A stretch of DNA of 64,000 nucleotides, from assembly GCF_012927245.1 (NCBI RefSeq), contig NZ_JABBGE010000012.1, positions 1 to 64,000 of the forward strand, in the 5' to 3' direction. Below the pieces are notes generated by a model. The model worked only from the letters and a program-made list of their open reading frames with translations, did not search any database and was not told the DNA's origin. Source of the DNA: Streptomyces sp. R302. Lineage in GTDB: Bacteria > Actinomycetota > Actinomycetes > Streptomycetales > Streptomycetaceae. Each line of letters opens with the position of its first letter. Within the stretch, counting starts at the first letter, position 1. The position numbers and the translations under genes were made by a program. Below are positions 18,692-26,486 of this stretch, in pieces.

Positions 18692-19510
18692 TCAGGCGTG
18701 GAGCTCGCCCTCGATGACCGTGACGGCCTGGCCGGTCAGGAGGGTGCGGTCGCCGCGCAGGCGGGTGCGGACCAGGCCGGTGCGGGCGCCGCCCTGGAAG
18801 CCGGTGAGCTCGTCGCGGCCGAGGCGGGCCGACCAGTACGGCGCGAGCGCGGTGTGGGCGCTGCCGGTGACCGGGTCCTCGTCGATGCCGACGGCGGGGA
18901 AGAAGCCGCGTGACACGAAGTCGTACCCGTTGCCGGGGTCGGCGGCGAGCGCGGTCGCGATCACCCCGCGCGAGGAGTGGGTCCTGAGCGCCGCGTGGTC
19001 GGGGGCGAGGCCGCGGACGGTGGCCTCGTCGCGCAGCTCGACGACCAGGTCGCCGATGTGGGCCGCGGTGTTGTGGACGGCGACGATCTCGGCGCCGAGC
19101 GCGTCCGCCAGGCCGTCCGGGGCCGGGACCGGGGTGAGGGAGGAGGTCGGGAAGTCCATGGTGATGCCGCCGTCCGCCCCGGCCTCGGCACCGAGGACGC
19201 CCGAGCGGGTGGCGAAGCGGACCGGCCCGGTCGCCGCGCCGGTGGCGTGCAGGACGTGGGCGGTGGCGAGGGTGGCGTGGCCGCACATGTCGACCTCGGT
19301 GGTCGGGGTGAACCAGCGCAGCGCCCAGTCGGCCTCGCCGCCGGCGGGCAGCGGGTGGGCGAAGGCGGTCTCGGAGAGGTTGACCTCGGCGGCGACCTTC
19401 CGCAGCCAGTCGTCCTCCGGGAAGGAGGCGGCGGAGTCGAGGAGGAGGACTCCGGCGGGGTTGCCGGAGAAGGGCCGGTCGGTGAAGGCGTCGACGATTC
19501 GGATGCGCAT
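18692..19510 (-). CDS. PhzF family isomerase/epimerase-like protein
   Basis: This 272-residue protein has the diaminopimelate-epimerase-like fold. Its N-terminus MRIRIVDAFTDRPFSGNPAG and the block NLSETAFAHP, with the catalytic Glu, are PhzF signatures. CGHATLATAHVL carries the glycine-rich substrate loop. PhzF isomerises trans-2,3-dihydro-3-hydroxyanthranilate in phenazine synthesis. No other phenazine genes are here, so this is a stand-alone paralogue of unknown substrate. ATG 19510 is chosen because the conserved N-terminus begins there. Confidence 0.85.
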   Translation of the reverse strand: MRIRIVDAFTDRPFSGNPAGVLLLDSAASFPEDDWLRKVAAEVNLSETAFAHPLPAGGEADWALRWFTPTTEVDMCGHATLATAHVLHATGAATGPVRFATRSGVLGAEAGADGGITMDFPTSSLTPVPAPDGLADALGAEIVAVHNTAAHIGDLVVELRDEATVRGLAPDHAALRTHSSRGVIATALAADPGNGYDFVSRGFFPAVGIDEDPVTGSAHTALAPYWSARLGRDELTGFQGGARTGLVRTRLRGDRTLLTGQAVTVIEGELHA

Positions 19511-19654
19511 GGCTCGGACCGTACCGGCGCCCGGAGGGGGCGGGCGTCGGCCAATCGGGGATCTCTGGACCGGTCCGGCCTCCTTGGGCGGGGTGAGGTG
19601 GGGTGAGGCGGGGTGGGCGGTCGGCGGGCCGCCGCGCTTCCGTTGGGGGCCAGC

Positions 19655-20128
19655 CAAGGTGAGGTCATCGGCCTGCGGGCGGTCCGCGACCGCATGGCCC
19701 TGCGTCCGCGGCCGGCCACGCCCGATGTGGTCGCCCAGCGGCACCTCCGCTACGTCGGCAAGGACTGCCTCGTCGCTTTCGAGGCGAACCTCTACGCGGT
19801 GCGGTGCCGGCGAGGCGGGTCCGTCCGCGCCGGGTGGTCGAGATCAGGGCCACGAGATCCCAGGTCGCGCTGCACTCCACGACTCCCGACCGCCGCCAGG
19901 GCGAGACCCTTCTGGCCGCCTGCCCCCCGGGCCGTTGGCCGAGGCGCGCCCGCGTCTTGGACGACAAGTACGGGGACGGACTGCCCACCGGAGTCGGCCG
20001 CCGCGTCACCGCGGGCGGTGACCTGCCCGCACCCCGCCGGTCCGACGGCTCCGGCCCGGAGGTGGGATTGACGGCCTCGCTGCATCGGGTGGCGGCCACG
20101 CAGGTCGAGGTCAGCCGCCGGCCGCTCC
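19655..20128 (+). pseudogene. IS21-family istA transposase remnant, frameshifted
   Basis: Two reading frames together give the C-terminal part of an IS21 IstA transposase. One frame reads RHLRYVGKDCLVAFEANLYAV up to about 19805. The next reads ARRVRPRRVVEIRATRSQVA, then LHSTTPDRRQGETLLA, then LDDKYGDGLPTGVGRRVTAG and ATQVEVSRRPL. A frameshift lies near 19800. The catalytic N-terminal half, istB and the terminal repeats are missing, so this is a dead fragment. It joins directly to a truncated phosphotransferase gene, indicating an insertion followed by decay. Confidence 0.75.
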
Positions 20129-20316
20129 TCCGCGGTGAGCCCGACAGGGGCCGGCGCCGCGTCGAAGCCGTGCTCCTTCAGCGCAAGGAGACAGGCATGC
20201 AGGGCGGGCGCGTTGCGCGGTGCCGGTCGCTCCACCGACTCCCCTCGGTGGACGACCGCCCCGGCGTTCACCATCCCGCCGACCAGCGCCTCGTCTTCAG
20301 CCGTCACGAGGATCAC
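20125..20316 (-). pseudogene. 5' stub of an aminoglycoside-phosphotransferase-like gene
   Basis: From GTG 20316 the minus strand encodes about 64 residues (VTAEDEALVGGMVNAGAVVH, then RGESVERPAPRNAPALHACL, then LALKEHGFDAAPAPVG). This matches the N-terminal lobe pattern of APH-type phosphotransferases, where a GG-V-N block is followed by a conserved R-P and an EHGFDGAP-like block. After about 20125 the frame runs into the IS21 remnant and the catalytic HGD and DFD motifs are absent. The gene is thus truncated and non-functional. Confidence 0.6.
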
Positions 20317-20402
20317 GCTATCGCCAGATCGACCCCGTGCGGGCCGGGCCGTACGACGTGGATCGGACAGTCGGTGGGTTGCTCGGTGAACTGTTCCGAT
20401 AT

Positions 20403-20432
20403 ATCGTTGAGGTATCGCGACAGTTCAACGAT
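20403..20432. promoter_or_regulatory. inverted repeat upstream of padR, candidate autoregulatory operator
   Basis: ATCGTTGA at 20403-20410 and TCAACGAT at 20425-20432 form perfect 8-bp arms separated by 14 bases. The preceding CGATATATCG adds a second dyad. The site lies 25 bases before the PadR start codon and is A+T-rich compared with its surroundings. PadR regulators usually repress their own promoters at such sites. Confidence 0.6.
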
Positions 20433-20456
20433 GAATCTCACGGAAGGAGCGTTGCG

Positions 20457-21092
20457 ATGCGTACTCATGGACACGGACACGGGCACGGACACGGCTGCGA
20501 AGGCGGCCCCGGGCGCGGTTTCGGCGGGCCCGGGCCGCGGGGTGAATTCGAGGGGCGGCGTGCTGCCTTCGGGCCTTTCGGCCCCGGGTTCGGTGGCGGG
20601 CCCGGTTTCGGTGGCGGGCCCTTCGGGCGCGGTCGCGGGGGTGGTCGGGGGAGGGCGCGTCGCGGTGATGTGCGCGCCTCGATCCTGGCGCTGCTCAAGG
20701 ACCGCCCGATGCACGGCTACGAGATGATCCAGGAGATCGGCGAGCGCAGCGGCGGGGCGTGGAAGCCCAGCCCCGGCTCGGTCTACCCGACCCTCCAGCT
20801 GCTGGAGGACGAGGGGCTGATCGTCAGCGCGAGCGAGGGCGGCAAGAAGCTCTTCTCGCTCACCGACTCCGGGCGCGAGGAGGCCGAGGCCGGTGCCGAG
20901 GCGCCCTGGGAGGAGGTCGGCCGTGGCGTCGACTGGGAGGCGATGAACGAGGTCCGGCAGGCCGGTTTCGGTCTGATGGAGGCGTTCGGGCAGGTGTGGA
21001 AGACCGGCAGCGCCGAGCAGCGGACGAAGGCCGTCGAGGTCATCAACGAGGCTCGGAAGAAGCTGTATCTCATCCTCGCCGACGAGCACTGA
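20457..21092 (+). CDS. PadR-family transcriptional regulator with His/Gly-rich N-terminus
   Basis: This 211-residue regulator has an N-terminal tail of about 70 residues, MRTHGHGHGHGHG followed by Gly/Phe/Pro/Arg repeats. A PadR winged helix follows at about 76-150 (RASILALLKDRPMHGYEMIQ, then SPGSVYPTLQLLEDEGLI), then a helical dimerisation region. PadR proteins are repressors responding to phenolics or drugs. The alternating His-Gly stretch could bind metal. ATG 20457 follows GGAAGGAG by five to six bases. An inverted repeat at the promoter suggests self-control. Confidence 0.85.
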   Translation: MRTHGHGHGHGHGCEGGPGRGFGGPGPRGEFEGRRAAFGPFGPGFGGGPGFGGGPFGRGRGGGRGRARRGDVRASILALLKDRPMHGYEMIQEIGERSGGAWKPSPGSVYPTLQLLEDEGLIVSASEGGKKLFSLTDSGREEAEAGAEAPWEEVGRGVDWEAMNEVRQAGFGLMEAFGQVWKTGSAEQRTKAVEVINEARKKLYLILADEH

Positions 21093-21097
21093 GACCG

Positions 21098-21134
21098 GAG
21101 GGCCCCTCGGTGGCGTGTGCCGTCGAGGGGTCCT
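21098..21134. terminator. terminator between padR and the SRPBCC gene
   Basis: AGGGCCCCTCGGTGGC pairs with GCCGTCGAGGGGTCCTT with few mismatches. It lies six bases after the padR stop codon and before a convergent gene. Confidence 0.65.
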
Positions 21135-21149
21135 TCCGTGTGTGGGGGG

Positions 21150-21578
21150 TCAGGTGAGCAGGCCGGCGAGGCTGCGGAGCGATTCGTTCAGCGCCGCCGT
21201 CGCCGAGTCCTTCAGCTTCCCGGCCATCAGGGAGACCGCCGCGCCGGTGAACTCGCCGTCGATGCGGACCGTCGTCCCCCCGCCGTCGTCCGCCAGCGAG
21301 TAGCGGGTGCCGACGATCACGCCCATCGGGCCCTTGCCGCGGATGGCGAGGACCCGGCCGTCCTCCAGCTCCTCGACCGTCCACAGCACCTCGGCCGGGA
21401 AGCCCATGAGCTTCATGTTCTCGATGAAGGTGGACCCGGCGGCCAGGGTTTCCGGGCCGCCGTCCGGGAAACCGGTGTGGGTGGCGTTCCACTCCCCGTA
21501 CGAGCCGAAGTCGGTGAGGCGCTCCCACACCTTCCCGGCCGGTGCCTCGATCCGTGCCTCCGCGGTGACTTCGGCCAT
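21150..21578 (-). CDS. SRPBCC (START-like) family protein
   Basis: This 142-residue protein is of the SRPBCC ligand-binding superfamily, CoxG/polyketide-cyclase type. It has AEVTAEARIEAPAGKVWERL at the start, the FGSYGEWNATHTGF block, and a C-terminal helix with LKDSATAALNESLRSLAGLL. Such proteins bind hydrophobic ligands or act as polyketide cyclases; the ligand is unknown. ATG 21578 is preferred; GTG 21587 is possible, with AAGGGGTGG upstream of both. Confidence 0.75.
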   Translation of the reverse strand: MAEVTAEARIEAPAGKVWERLTDFGSYGEWNATHTGFPDGGPETLAAGSTFIENMKLMGFPAEVLWTVEELEDGRVLAIRGKGPMGVIVGTRYSLADDGGGTTVRIDGEFTGAAVSLMAGKLKDSATAALNESLRSLAGLLT

Positions 21579-21648
21579 GACGACCACCCCTTCACGCGTG
21601 CCCGCTGGGTTCTGGTGTCGCGGAACGTAGCCGGAGGGGCGTGAACAT

Positions 21649-21867
21649 TCAATACTGATGAACCGTCAGTTCTGCGGTGGCCGGACCCGTACCGCCGATC
21701 CACCGGATCTCGGCCGCGTCGAAGCAGTCCGAGACCCGCGGACCGCCGTCCTCCTCGTGGCAGTGGAACGCGGCCCAGAACAGATCGCCCGGCAGCGCCT
21801 CCCGGGGTGCGTACACCCGGTACACGAACTGCCGGCCGTCACGCGCGGGCAGACCGACCATCCAGAA
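21649..21867 (-). CDS. short uncharacterised protein or gene fragment
   Basis: Seventy-two codons encode MVGLPARDGRQFVYRVYAPR followed by EALPGDLFWAAFHCHEEDGG and end with GTGPATAELTVHQY. Third-position bias is strong, so the frame looks genuinely coding, but there is no ribosome binding site and the frame remains open upstream into non-coding-looking DNA. It may be the 3' part of a decayed gene. I do not recognise the family. Confidence 0.35.
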   Translation of the reverse strand, partial: FWMVGLPARDGRQFVYRVYAPREALPGDLFWAAFHCHEEDGGPRVSDCFDAAEIRWIGGTGPATAELTVHQY

Positions 21868-22066
21868 CACACAGGAAAGACGCTCGGCGGCGGCTCGTGG
21901 TTGCGTTCGGGGCGCGAGGCAAGGCGGCGCGCGCCGCATGGGGGGAAATCGCCCGGATCTCCTCCCCGAGGAGGAGGAGTCGCACGCGTGCGCACGACTC
22001 CGGTGGGACGCGGACATGGTTCTCCCGTGTGATGACCCGGGCCCGCGCGGCTGATGAGGTGGCAGG

Positions 22067-22690
22067 GTGCACCCTTCCGTCCCGTCCCGCCCCTTCGCGC
22101 CCCCGGCTTCCGCAGGGCCCGCGCCGCTCCTCGCCACCGTGCTCGGCGCCGCCCGCCGCCGGGCCCTGCGGGACGGCGACCGGCAGGTCGACACCGCCCA
22201 CCTGCTGCACGCCCTCGTCGAGTCCGACCCCGAGACCCGCGCCGCCTTCGACGGCGAGGAGCGGGTCGCGCGGGTCCTCGGCTACCTCGTCCAGCGCTCG
22301 ATCGGATACGGGCTCCGCTGGCAGCGCTCCGCCGAGGGCGACGCCGCCCCGCGCCCCCTGCCGGCCGTACGGGCCGGGGAGGGGGCGCCGCGCCGCACCT
22401 CCCGCTGGTCGCCCGCCGCCGCTGCCGCCCTGGAGGAGGCCCTGCGGCGCGCCGCCGCGCGCGGCGAGGAGCAGCCCCACGGGCTCGACCTGCTGGCCGG
22501 GCTCGCCGCCGACCCCACCAGCCGGGCCGGCGAGGTGCTGCGCCACGCCGGGATCGACCCGCCCGTGCTCGGCGCCCGCGCCGTGGCGCTCGCCTCGGTC
22601 GTCGCGCCGCGCGGATCCGCGGCCGACGCGCTCGACGGCGAGGAGCCGGTGTCCGGGGAGAGGACGGTGGAGCGGGGCGCGGAGGGATGA
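22067..22690 (+). CDS. Clp N-terminal (Clp R) domain protein
   Basis: This 207-residue protein has two degenerate Clp N repeats: LATVLGAARRRALRDGDRQV with TAHLLHALVESDPETRAAF, and later ALEEALRRAAARGEEQPHGL with DLLAGLAADPTSRAGEVL. Clp N domains bind substrates or adaptors of ClpA/ClpC unfoldases. No AAA+ domain is present, so it may be an adaptor or a ClpS/ClpX-independent protein; this is inference. GTG 22067 has AGGTGGCAGG just upstream. Confidence 0.7.
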   Translation: MHPSVPSRPFAPPASAGPAPLLATVLGAARRRALRDGDRQVDTAHLLHALVESDPETRAAFDGEERVARVLGYLVQRSIGYGLRWQRSAEGDAAPRPLPAVRAGEGAPRRTSRWSPAAAAALEEALRRAAARGEEQPHGLDLLAGLAADPTSRAGEVLRHAGIDPPVLGARAVALASVVAPRGSAADALDGEEPVSGERTVERGAEG

Positions 22691-22827
22691 GTTCCGCGGT
22701 GGGGGCGGGGTGAGCGCCGGGGGTGCGGAGGGGTGCGTTCCGGGTTCCGGGTGGGTTTCCCCGGGGCGCCGTCTCAACAGGTGCGACAGGGGTTACGCGC
22801 CTGGCCGGCTCCTGTCACCATGGCCCG

Positions 22828-23826
22828 ATGCACGCGTCTCAGAGGAGAAGCGCCGGCCTGGGACTCGCCCTGGTTTCGACCTTCGCATTCGGTGGTTCGG
22901 GAGTGGCGGCCAAGCCGCTGATCGAGGCGGGACTCGATCCGCTCCATGTCGTCTGGCTCCGGGTGACCGGCGCCGCGCTCGTCATGCTGCCCGTGGCCTG
23001 GCGCCACCGGGCGCTGCTGCGCCGCAAGCCAGGCCTCCTCGCCGGATTCGGCCTCCTCGCCGTCGCCGGCGTCCAGGCCTTCTACTTCGCCTCCCTCTCC
23101 CGGATACCGGTCGGCGTCGCCCTCCTCATCGAGTACCTCGCCCCGGCCCTGGTCCTCGGCTGGGTCCGCTTCGTCCAGCGGCGGCCGGTCACCCGCGCCG
23201 CCGCCCTCGGCGTGGTGCTCGCCGTCGGCGGTCTCGCCTGCGTCGTCCAGGTCTGGTCCGGACTGAGCTTCGACCTCCTCGGACTGCTGCTCGCGCTCGC
23301 CGCCGCCTGCTGCCAGGTCGGCTACTTCGTCCTCTCCGACCAGGGCACCGACGAGGCCGAACCCGCCGACCCGCTCGGGGTGATCGCGTACGGACTGCTC
23401 ATCGGCGCGCTCGTGCTCACCGTGATCGCCCGCCCGTGGGGCATGGACGCCTCCGTCCTGGCCGGCCGCGCCGACCTCGGCGGGAGCTCCGTACCTGCGT
23501 GGCTGCTGCTCGGCTGGATCGTCCTGATCGCCACCGTCCTCGCGTACGTCACCGGCGTCGTCTCGATACGCCGGCTCTCGCCCCAGGTCGCCGGGGTCGT
23601 CGCCTGCCTGGAGGCGGTCGTCGCGACCGTCCTCGCCTGGGTGCTGCTCGGCGAGCACCTCGACGCCCCGCAGCTCGCCGGCGGCGCGCTCGTCCTCGTC
23701 GGCGCCTTCATCGCCCAGTCCGCCGCCCCCAAGGCGCCGTCCGAGGGGCCGGTCGCCGGGTCCGACGGCGAAGGCCTCCCGGCGGGGCACGAGGAGCGGT
23801 TGTCCGGCGGAAGGGCCACCCCGTAG
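22828..23826 (+). CDS. EamA/DMT-family transporter (RhtA-like)
   Basis: This 332-residue membrane protein has about ten transmembrane helices in two EamA repeats. The first begins GLGLALVSTFAFGGSGVAAK and the second LLGLLLALAAACCQVGYFVL. Family members export amino acids, nucleotide precursors or drugs. The hydrophilic C-terminal tail after the last helix is 30 residues long. ATG 22828 gives the standard N-terminus; the leader has no ribosome binding site. It is the first of two consecutive EamA genes in the same direction. Confidence 0.85.
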   Translation: MHASQRRSAGLGLALVSTFAFGGSGVAAKPLIEAGLDPLHVVWLRVTGAALVMLPVAWRHRALLRRKPGLLAGFGLLAVAGVQAFYFASLSRIPVGVALLIEYLAPALVLGWVRFVQRRPVTRAAALGVVLAVGGLACVVQVWSGLSFDLLGLLLALAAACCQVGYFVLSDQGTDEAEPADPLGVIAYGLLIGALVLTVIARPWGMDASVLAGRADLGGSSVPAWLLLGWIVLIATVLAYVTGVVSIRRLSPQVAGVVACLEAVVATVLAWVLLGEHLDAPQLAGGALVLVGAFIAQSAAPKAPSEGPVAGSDGEGLPAGHEERLSGGRATP

Positions 23827-23829
23827 GGT
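23800..23829 (+). promoter_or_regulatory. promoter overlapping the end of the first EamA gene
   Basis: TTGTCC at 23800-23805 and TAGGGT at 23824-23829 are 18 bases apart. The predicted start site falls at ATG 23837, seven bases after the -10, giving a leaderless upstream ORF. Confidence 0.6.
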
Positions 23830-23836
23830 GACGGCC

Positions 23837-23872
23837 ATGCATTCGACCGTTCTTCCGCCGCCCGTCGCCTAG
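23837..23872 (+). CDS. leaderless 11-codon upstream ORF (MHSTVLPPPVA)
   Basis: ATG 23837 opens an 11-codon ORF ending in TAG at 23870-23872. It sits exactly at the predicted transcription start of the promoter at 23800-23829, so it would be translated without a leader. It contains three consecutive prolines just before the stop, a sequence known to slow ribosomes. Downstream lie two strong stem-loops: GCTCGGGCGGGCGA / TCGCCCCCGAGC at about 23911-23941, and GTCCGT / ACGGAC near 23990-24003. The layout resembles a ribosome-mediated attenuator for the exporter gene at 24026. Function is inferred only. Confidence 0.45.
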   Translation: MHSTVLPPPVA

Positions 23873-24025
23873 CACGCGCGGCTCCTTCCTCCAGAAGACG
23901 ACCGACCGGGCTCGGGCGGGCGACATCTCGCCCCCGAGCGGTCCGTCGCTGCCCGCGCGCGGAGCAGGCGACCACCTTTCACCCCGGTCCGTCCGCACGG
24001 ACGACCGTCTTCACGGAGAAACCAC

Positions 24026-25036
24026 GTGTCGAACCCGCAGTCCCTTCCTGCCGCGCACCCCGTCCTGCCCGTCGGGCGGAGCCTGGCCTACCTCGTCGTC
24101 GCCGGAATCGCGTGGGGCACCGCCGGCGCCGCCGGATCCCTCGTCTTCCGGAACAGCGACATGGGCCCCCTCGCCCTCTCCTTCTGGCGCTGCGCCGGCG
24201 GGCTCCTGCTGCTCCTCGCCGTCCCGGCGCTGCGCCCGCTGCGGAGGCGGCGGACGCGGCCGTCCGGACGTACCGCCGCGGCCGCCGCCGAGACGCGCCG
24301 GACGCGGCTGGTCCGGATCGTCGGCACCGGCGTCGGACTCGCCGTCTTCCAGACCGCCTACTTCGCCGCCGTCGAGTCCACCGGGCTCGCCGTCGGCACC
24401 GTCGTGACGCTCGGCGCCGGGCCCGTCCTCATCGCGGTCGGCGCCCGCGTCACCATGGGCGAGCGCCTCGGCCTCGGCGGCCTCGCGGCCGTCGCCGGCG
24501 CGCTCGCCGGGCTCGTCGTCCTGGTCCTGGGCGGCGGGGGAGCGGAGGTCCGGCTCGCCGGCGTCGGCTACGCGGTGCTGTCCGCCGCCGGGTTCGCCGC
24601 GGTCACCCTGCTGACCCGGTGGCTCGGCCGGGGCGGCGCCGGCGAGGCCGGCTCGCTCGCGAGCACCGCGTGGACCTTCGGCGTCTCGGCGCTCGTCGTG
24701 CTGCCCCTGGCCGTCGTCGAGGGGCTGCTGCCGCACACCGAGGACGTCGTCCGGCTGCTGCTCCTGCTGCTGTACGTGGCGGCCATCCCGACGGCCCTCG
24801 CCTACGCGCTGTACTTCGCGGGCGCCGCGGTCGTCCGCGCCGCCACCGTCTCCGTGATCATGCTCCTGGAGCCGGTCAGCGCCGCGCTGCTCGCCGTCAC
24901 CCTCCTCGACGAGGAGCTGACCGCGACGACCGTGCTCGGCACCGTGCTGCTGCTCGCGGCCGTCACCGGGCTGGCCCTCGCGGAGGCCCGGACGGCCGCG
25001 GAGCGGCGCCGGGCGGTCCGGCCCGCGGCCGTGTAG
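24026..25036 (+). CDS. EamA/DMT-family transporter
   Basis: This 336-residue transporter has ten predicted transmembrane helices in two EamA repeats, starting RSLAYLVVAGIAWGTAGAAG. The loop between helices near residues 75-95 is unusually Arg-rich. Substrate is unknown. GTG 24026 follows CACGGAGAAA, a moderate ribosome binding site. The 150-base leader with a small upstream ORF and hairpins suggests conditional expression, as for exporters controlled by translation-targeting drugs, but that is inference. Confidence 0.85.
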   Translation: MSNPQSLPAAHPVLPVGRSLAYLVVAGIAWGTAGAAGSLVFRNSDMGPLALSFWRCAGGLLLLLAVPALRPLRRRRTRPSGRTAAAAAETRRTRLVRIVGTGVGLAVFQTAYFAAVESTGLAVGTVVTLGAGPVLIAVGARVTMGERLGLGGLAAVAGALAGLVVLVLGGGGAEVRLAGVGYAVLSAAGFAAVTLLTRWLGRGGAGEAGSLASTAWTFGVSALVVLPLAVVEGLLPHTEDVVRLLLLLLYVAAIPTALAYALYFAGAAVVRAATVSVIMLLEPVSAALLAVTLLDEELTATTVLGTVLLLAAVTGLALAEARTAAERRRAVRPAAV

Positions 25037-25062
25037 TCCCGCCGTCCGCGGGGGCCGGCGGA

Positions 25063-25716
25063 TCAGCCGTCGGTCCCCGCGGCCAGGCGGCGGAGCTGGT
25101 GGGCCCGGGCGGCGAGGTCGCCGGGCCCGGCCCGCTCCGCGAGCCGGGCCGCGACCCGGCGCTGCACCTCGGGCGCCTTGTTGCCCGCGTACTTGAACTT
25201 GGCGCGCACCTCCGTCACCTCCAGGACCAGCCCCCGGATGCCGGAGAGCAGCCGCCCGAAGGGGGCCTCGCCGGGAACGACCGGCGCGGTCCCGCCGTCC
25301 GGCTGGAAGTGGCCGACCTGCCGGTTCAGCAGCTCGGCCTTCTCCGCCGGGTCGTCCACCACACGGGCGACGCAGTGCAGTTGCACGGCCGCGTAGTACG
25401 AGGTGGGGGTGCCGTGTTCGGAGGGCGCGCCCTCGGGGGCGGTCCAGGTGCCGGGGACGTACACGTAGTCGTCGACGACGCTGAGCAGCACCCGCGGGTT
25501 CGCCTCCAGGGCGCGCCACAGCGGGTTGGGGCGGGCGAGGTGGGTGAGGACGCGGCCGTACGGGCCCGGCTCCGCCTCGTACCGGAAGTGCGCGGGCTGC
25601 AGCATGGGTGGTTCGCCGGGCAGGCCGTTGGCGGCGATCTGACCGAAGTCGTGGCGGGTGAGCCACTCGCGCCACTCGGTCTCGTCGGTGGCGGCGTCCC
25701 AGGGGTGGATGAGCAT
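25063..25716 (-). CDS. FMN-binding negative transcriptional regulator-like protein (PaiB)
   Basis: This 217-residue PaiB-family flavoprotein has a split-barrel FMN-binding fold. Visible blocks are MLIHPWDAATDETEWREWLT, QIAANGLPGEPPMLQPAHFR, HLARPNPLW and VTEVRAKFKYAGNKAPEVQ near the C-terminus, the latter very typical of the family. Bacillus PaiB is linked to repression of sporulation and degradative enzymes, but many homologues may be oxidoreductases. ATG 25716 lies ten bases after the upstream flavoprotein gene, with GAGGGAC as ribosome binding site, so the two form an operon. Confidence 0.85.
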   Translation of the reverse strand: MLIHPWDAATDETEWREWLTRHDFGQIAANGLPGEPPMLQPAHFRYEAEPGPYGRVLTHLARPNPLWRALEANPRVLLSVVDDYVYVPGTWTAPEGAPSEHGTPTSYYAAVQLHCVARVVDDPAEKAELLNRQVGHFQPDGGTAPVVPGEAPFGRLLSGIRGLVLEVTEVRAKFKYAGNKAPEVQRRVAARLAERAGPGDLAARAHQLRRLAAGTDG

Positions 25717-25726
25717 CGGGTGTCCC

Positions 25727-26437
25727 TCAGGGCGCGGTCAGGTAGGCGGGCAGGGCGATCGACGGGTCCAGGTCCGCCGACGGGACGGGGGCTCCGGTGC
25801 GCGGGGCGACGGGGACCACGCCCGCCCAGTGCGGCAGGGCCAGGTCCCCGGGGTCGTCGTTGGGACCGCCGGTGCGGACCTTGGCGGAGACCTCTTCCAG
25901 GTCGAGCCGGATGACGGCGGTGGCGGCCAGCTCCTTGGCGTCGGCCGGGCGCGCGTCGGCCGCCCGGCCGGGGACGACCTGGTCGACGAGGGCGTCGAGC
26001 GCCGCGCGCAGCTCCTCGGGGTCGGTGACCTGGTGGGCGGTGCCGTGGACGACGACCGAGCGGTAGTTGAGGGAGTGGTGGAAGGCGGAGCGGGCGAGAA
26101 CCAGGCCGTCGACGTGGGTGACGGTGAGGCAGACGGGCAGGCCGGGGGTGTCCGTCCGCTCCTTCGCGCCGGCCATGCGGAGCGGGCGGGAGCCGGTGGA
26201 GCCGTGGACGTACAGCCGCTCGCCGATCCGGCCGTAGAGGGTGGGGAGCACGACGGGGGCGCCGTCGCGTATGAAGCCGAGGTGGCAGACGTACCCCTCG
26301 TCGAGGATCGCGTGCACGACCGCCCGGTCGTAGGAGGCGCGCTTCCGGGAGCGGGTGGGCACGGTGCGGTCGGTGGGCGTGTAGCCGTCGGTGGGGGTGG
26401 GGCCGTCCGCGGGCGTGTGGTCGTCGGTGGTGCTCAT
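25727..26437 (-). CDS. pyridoxamine 5'-phosphate oxidase family flavoprotein
   Basis: This 236-residue split-barrel flavoprotein of the PNPOx-like/NimA group has SYDRAVVHAILDEGYVCHLG followed by GAPVVLPTLYGRIGERLYVH and FHHSLNYRSVVVHG. Relatives reduce or bind nitro compounds, flavins or F420. The N-terminus carries a short repeat (TPADGPTPTDGYTPTDRTVP). It is cotranscribed with paiB and divergent from a MocR regulator, which probably controls it through the palindrome at 26464-26475. Confidence 0.78.
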   Translation of the reverse strand: MSTTDDHTPADGPTPTDGYTPTDRTVPTRSRKRASYDRAVVHAILDEGYVCHLGFIRDGAPVVLPTLYGRIGERLYVHGSTGSRPLRMAGAKERTDTPGLPVCLTVTHVDGLVLARSAFHHSLNYRSVVVHGTAHQVTDPEELRAALDALVDQVVPGRAADARPADAKELAATAVIRLDLEEVSAKVRTGGPNDDPGDLALPHWAGVVPVAPRTGAPVPSADLDPSIALPAYLTAP

Positions 26438-26450
26438 GGTTCTGCTTCCC

Positions 26451-26479
26451 TTGCCCCTCGTATTGCACTAGTGCATAAT
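26451..26479 (+). promoter_or_regulatory. leaderless promoter of the MocR gene
   Basis: TTGCCC at 26451-26456 and CATAAT at 26474-26479 are spaced by 17 bases. The start point would fall at about 26487, exactly at the GTG chosen as start codon. Confidence 0.65.
26464..26475. promoter_or_regulatory. 12-bp palindrome between divergent genes
   Basis: TGCACTAGTGCA is a perfect palindrome lying between the -35 and -10 hexamers of the MocR promoter and 27 bases upstream of the divergent PNPOx start. It is an obvious candidate operator for the GntR domain of the MocR protein, allowing one site to control both directions. Confidence 0.65.
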
Positions 26480-26486
26480 GTGGTTT

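Noticed and set aside
18692..19510. PhzF as evidence for a phenazine cluster.
   Set aside because: No phzA-E or phzG homologues are in the window; stand-alone PhzF paralogues are common.
26478..26486. ATG 26478 as start of the MocR gene.
   Set aside because: It overlaps the -10 hexamer; the predicted transcript begins at GTG 26487.
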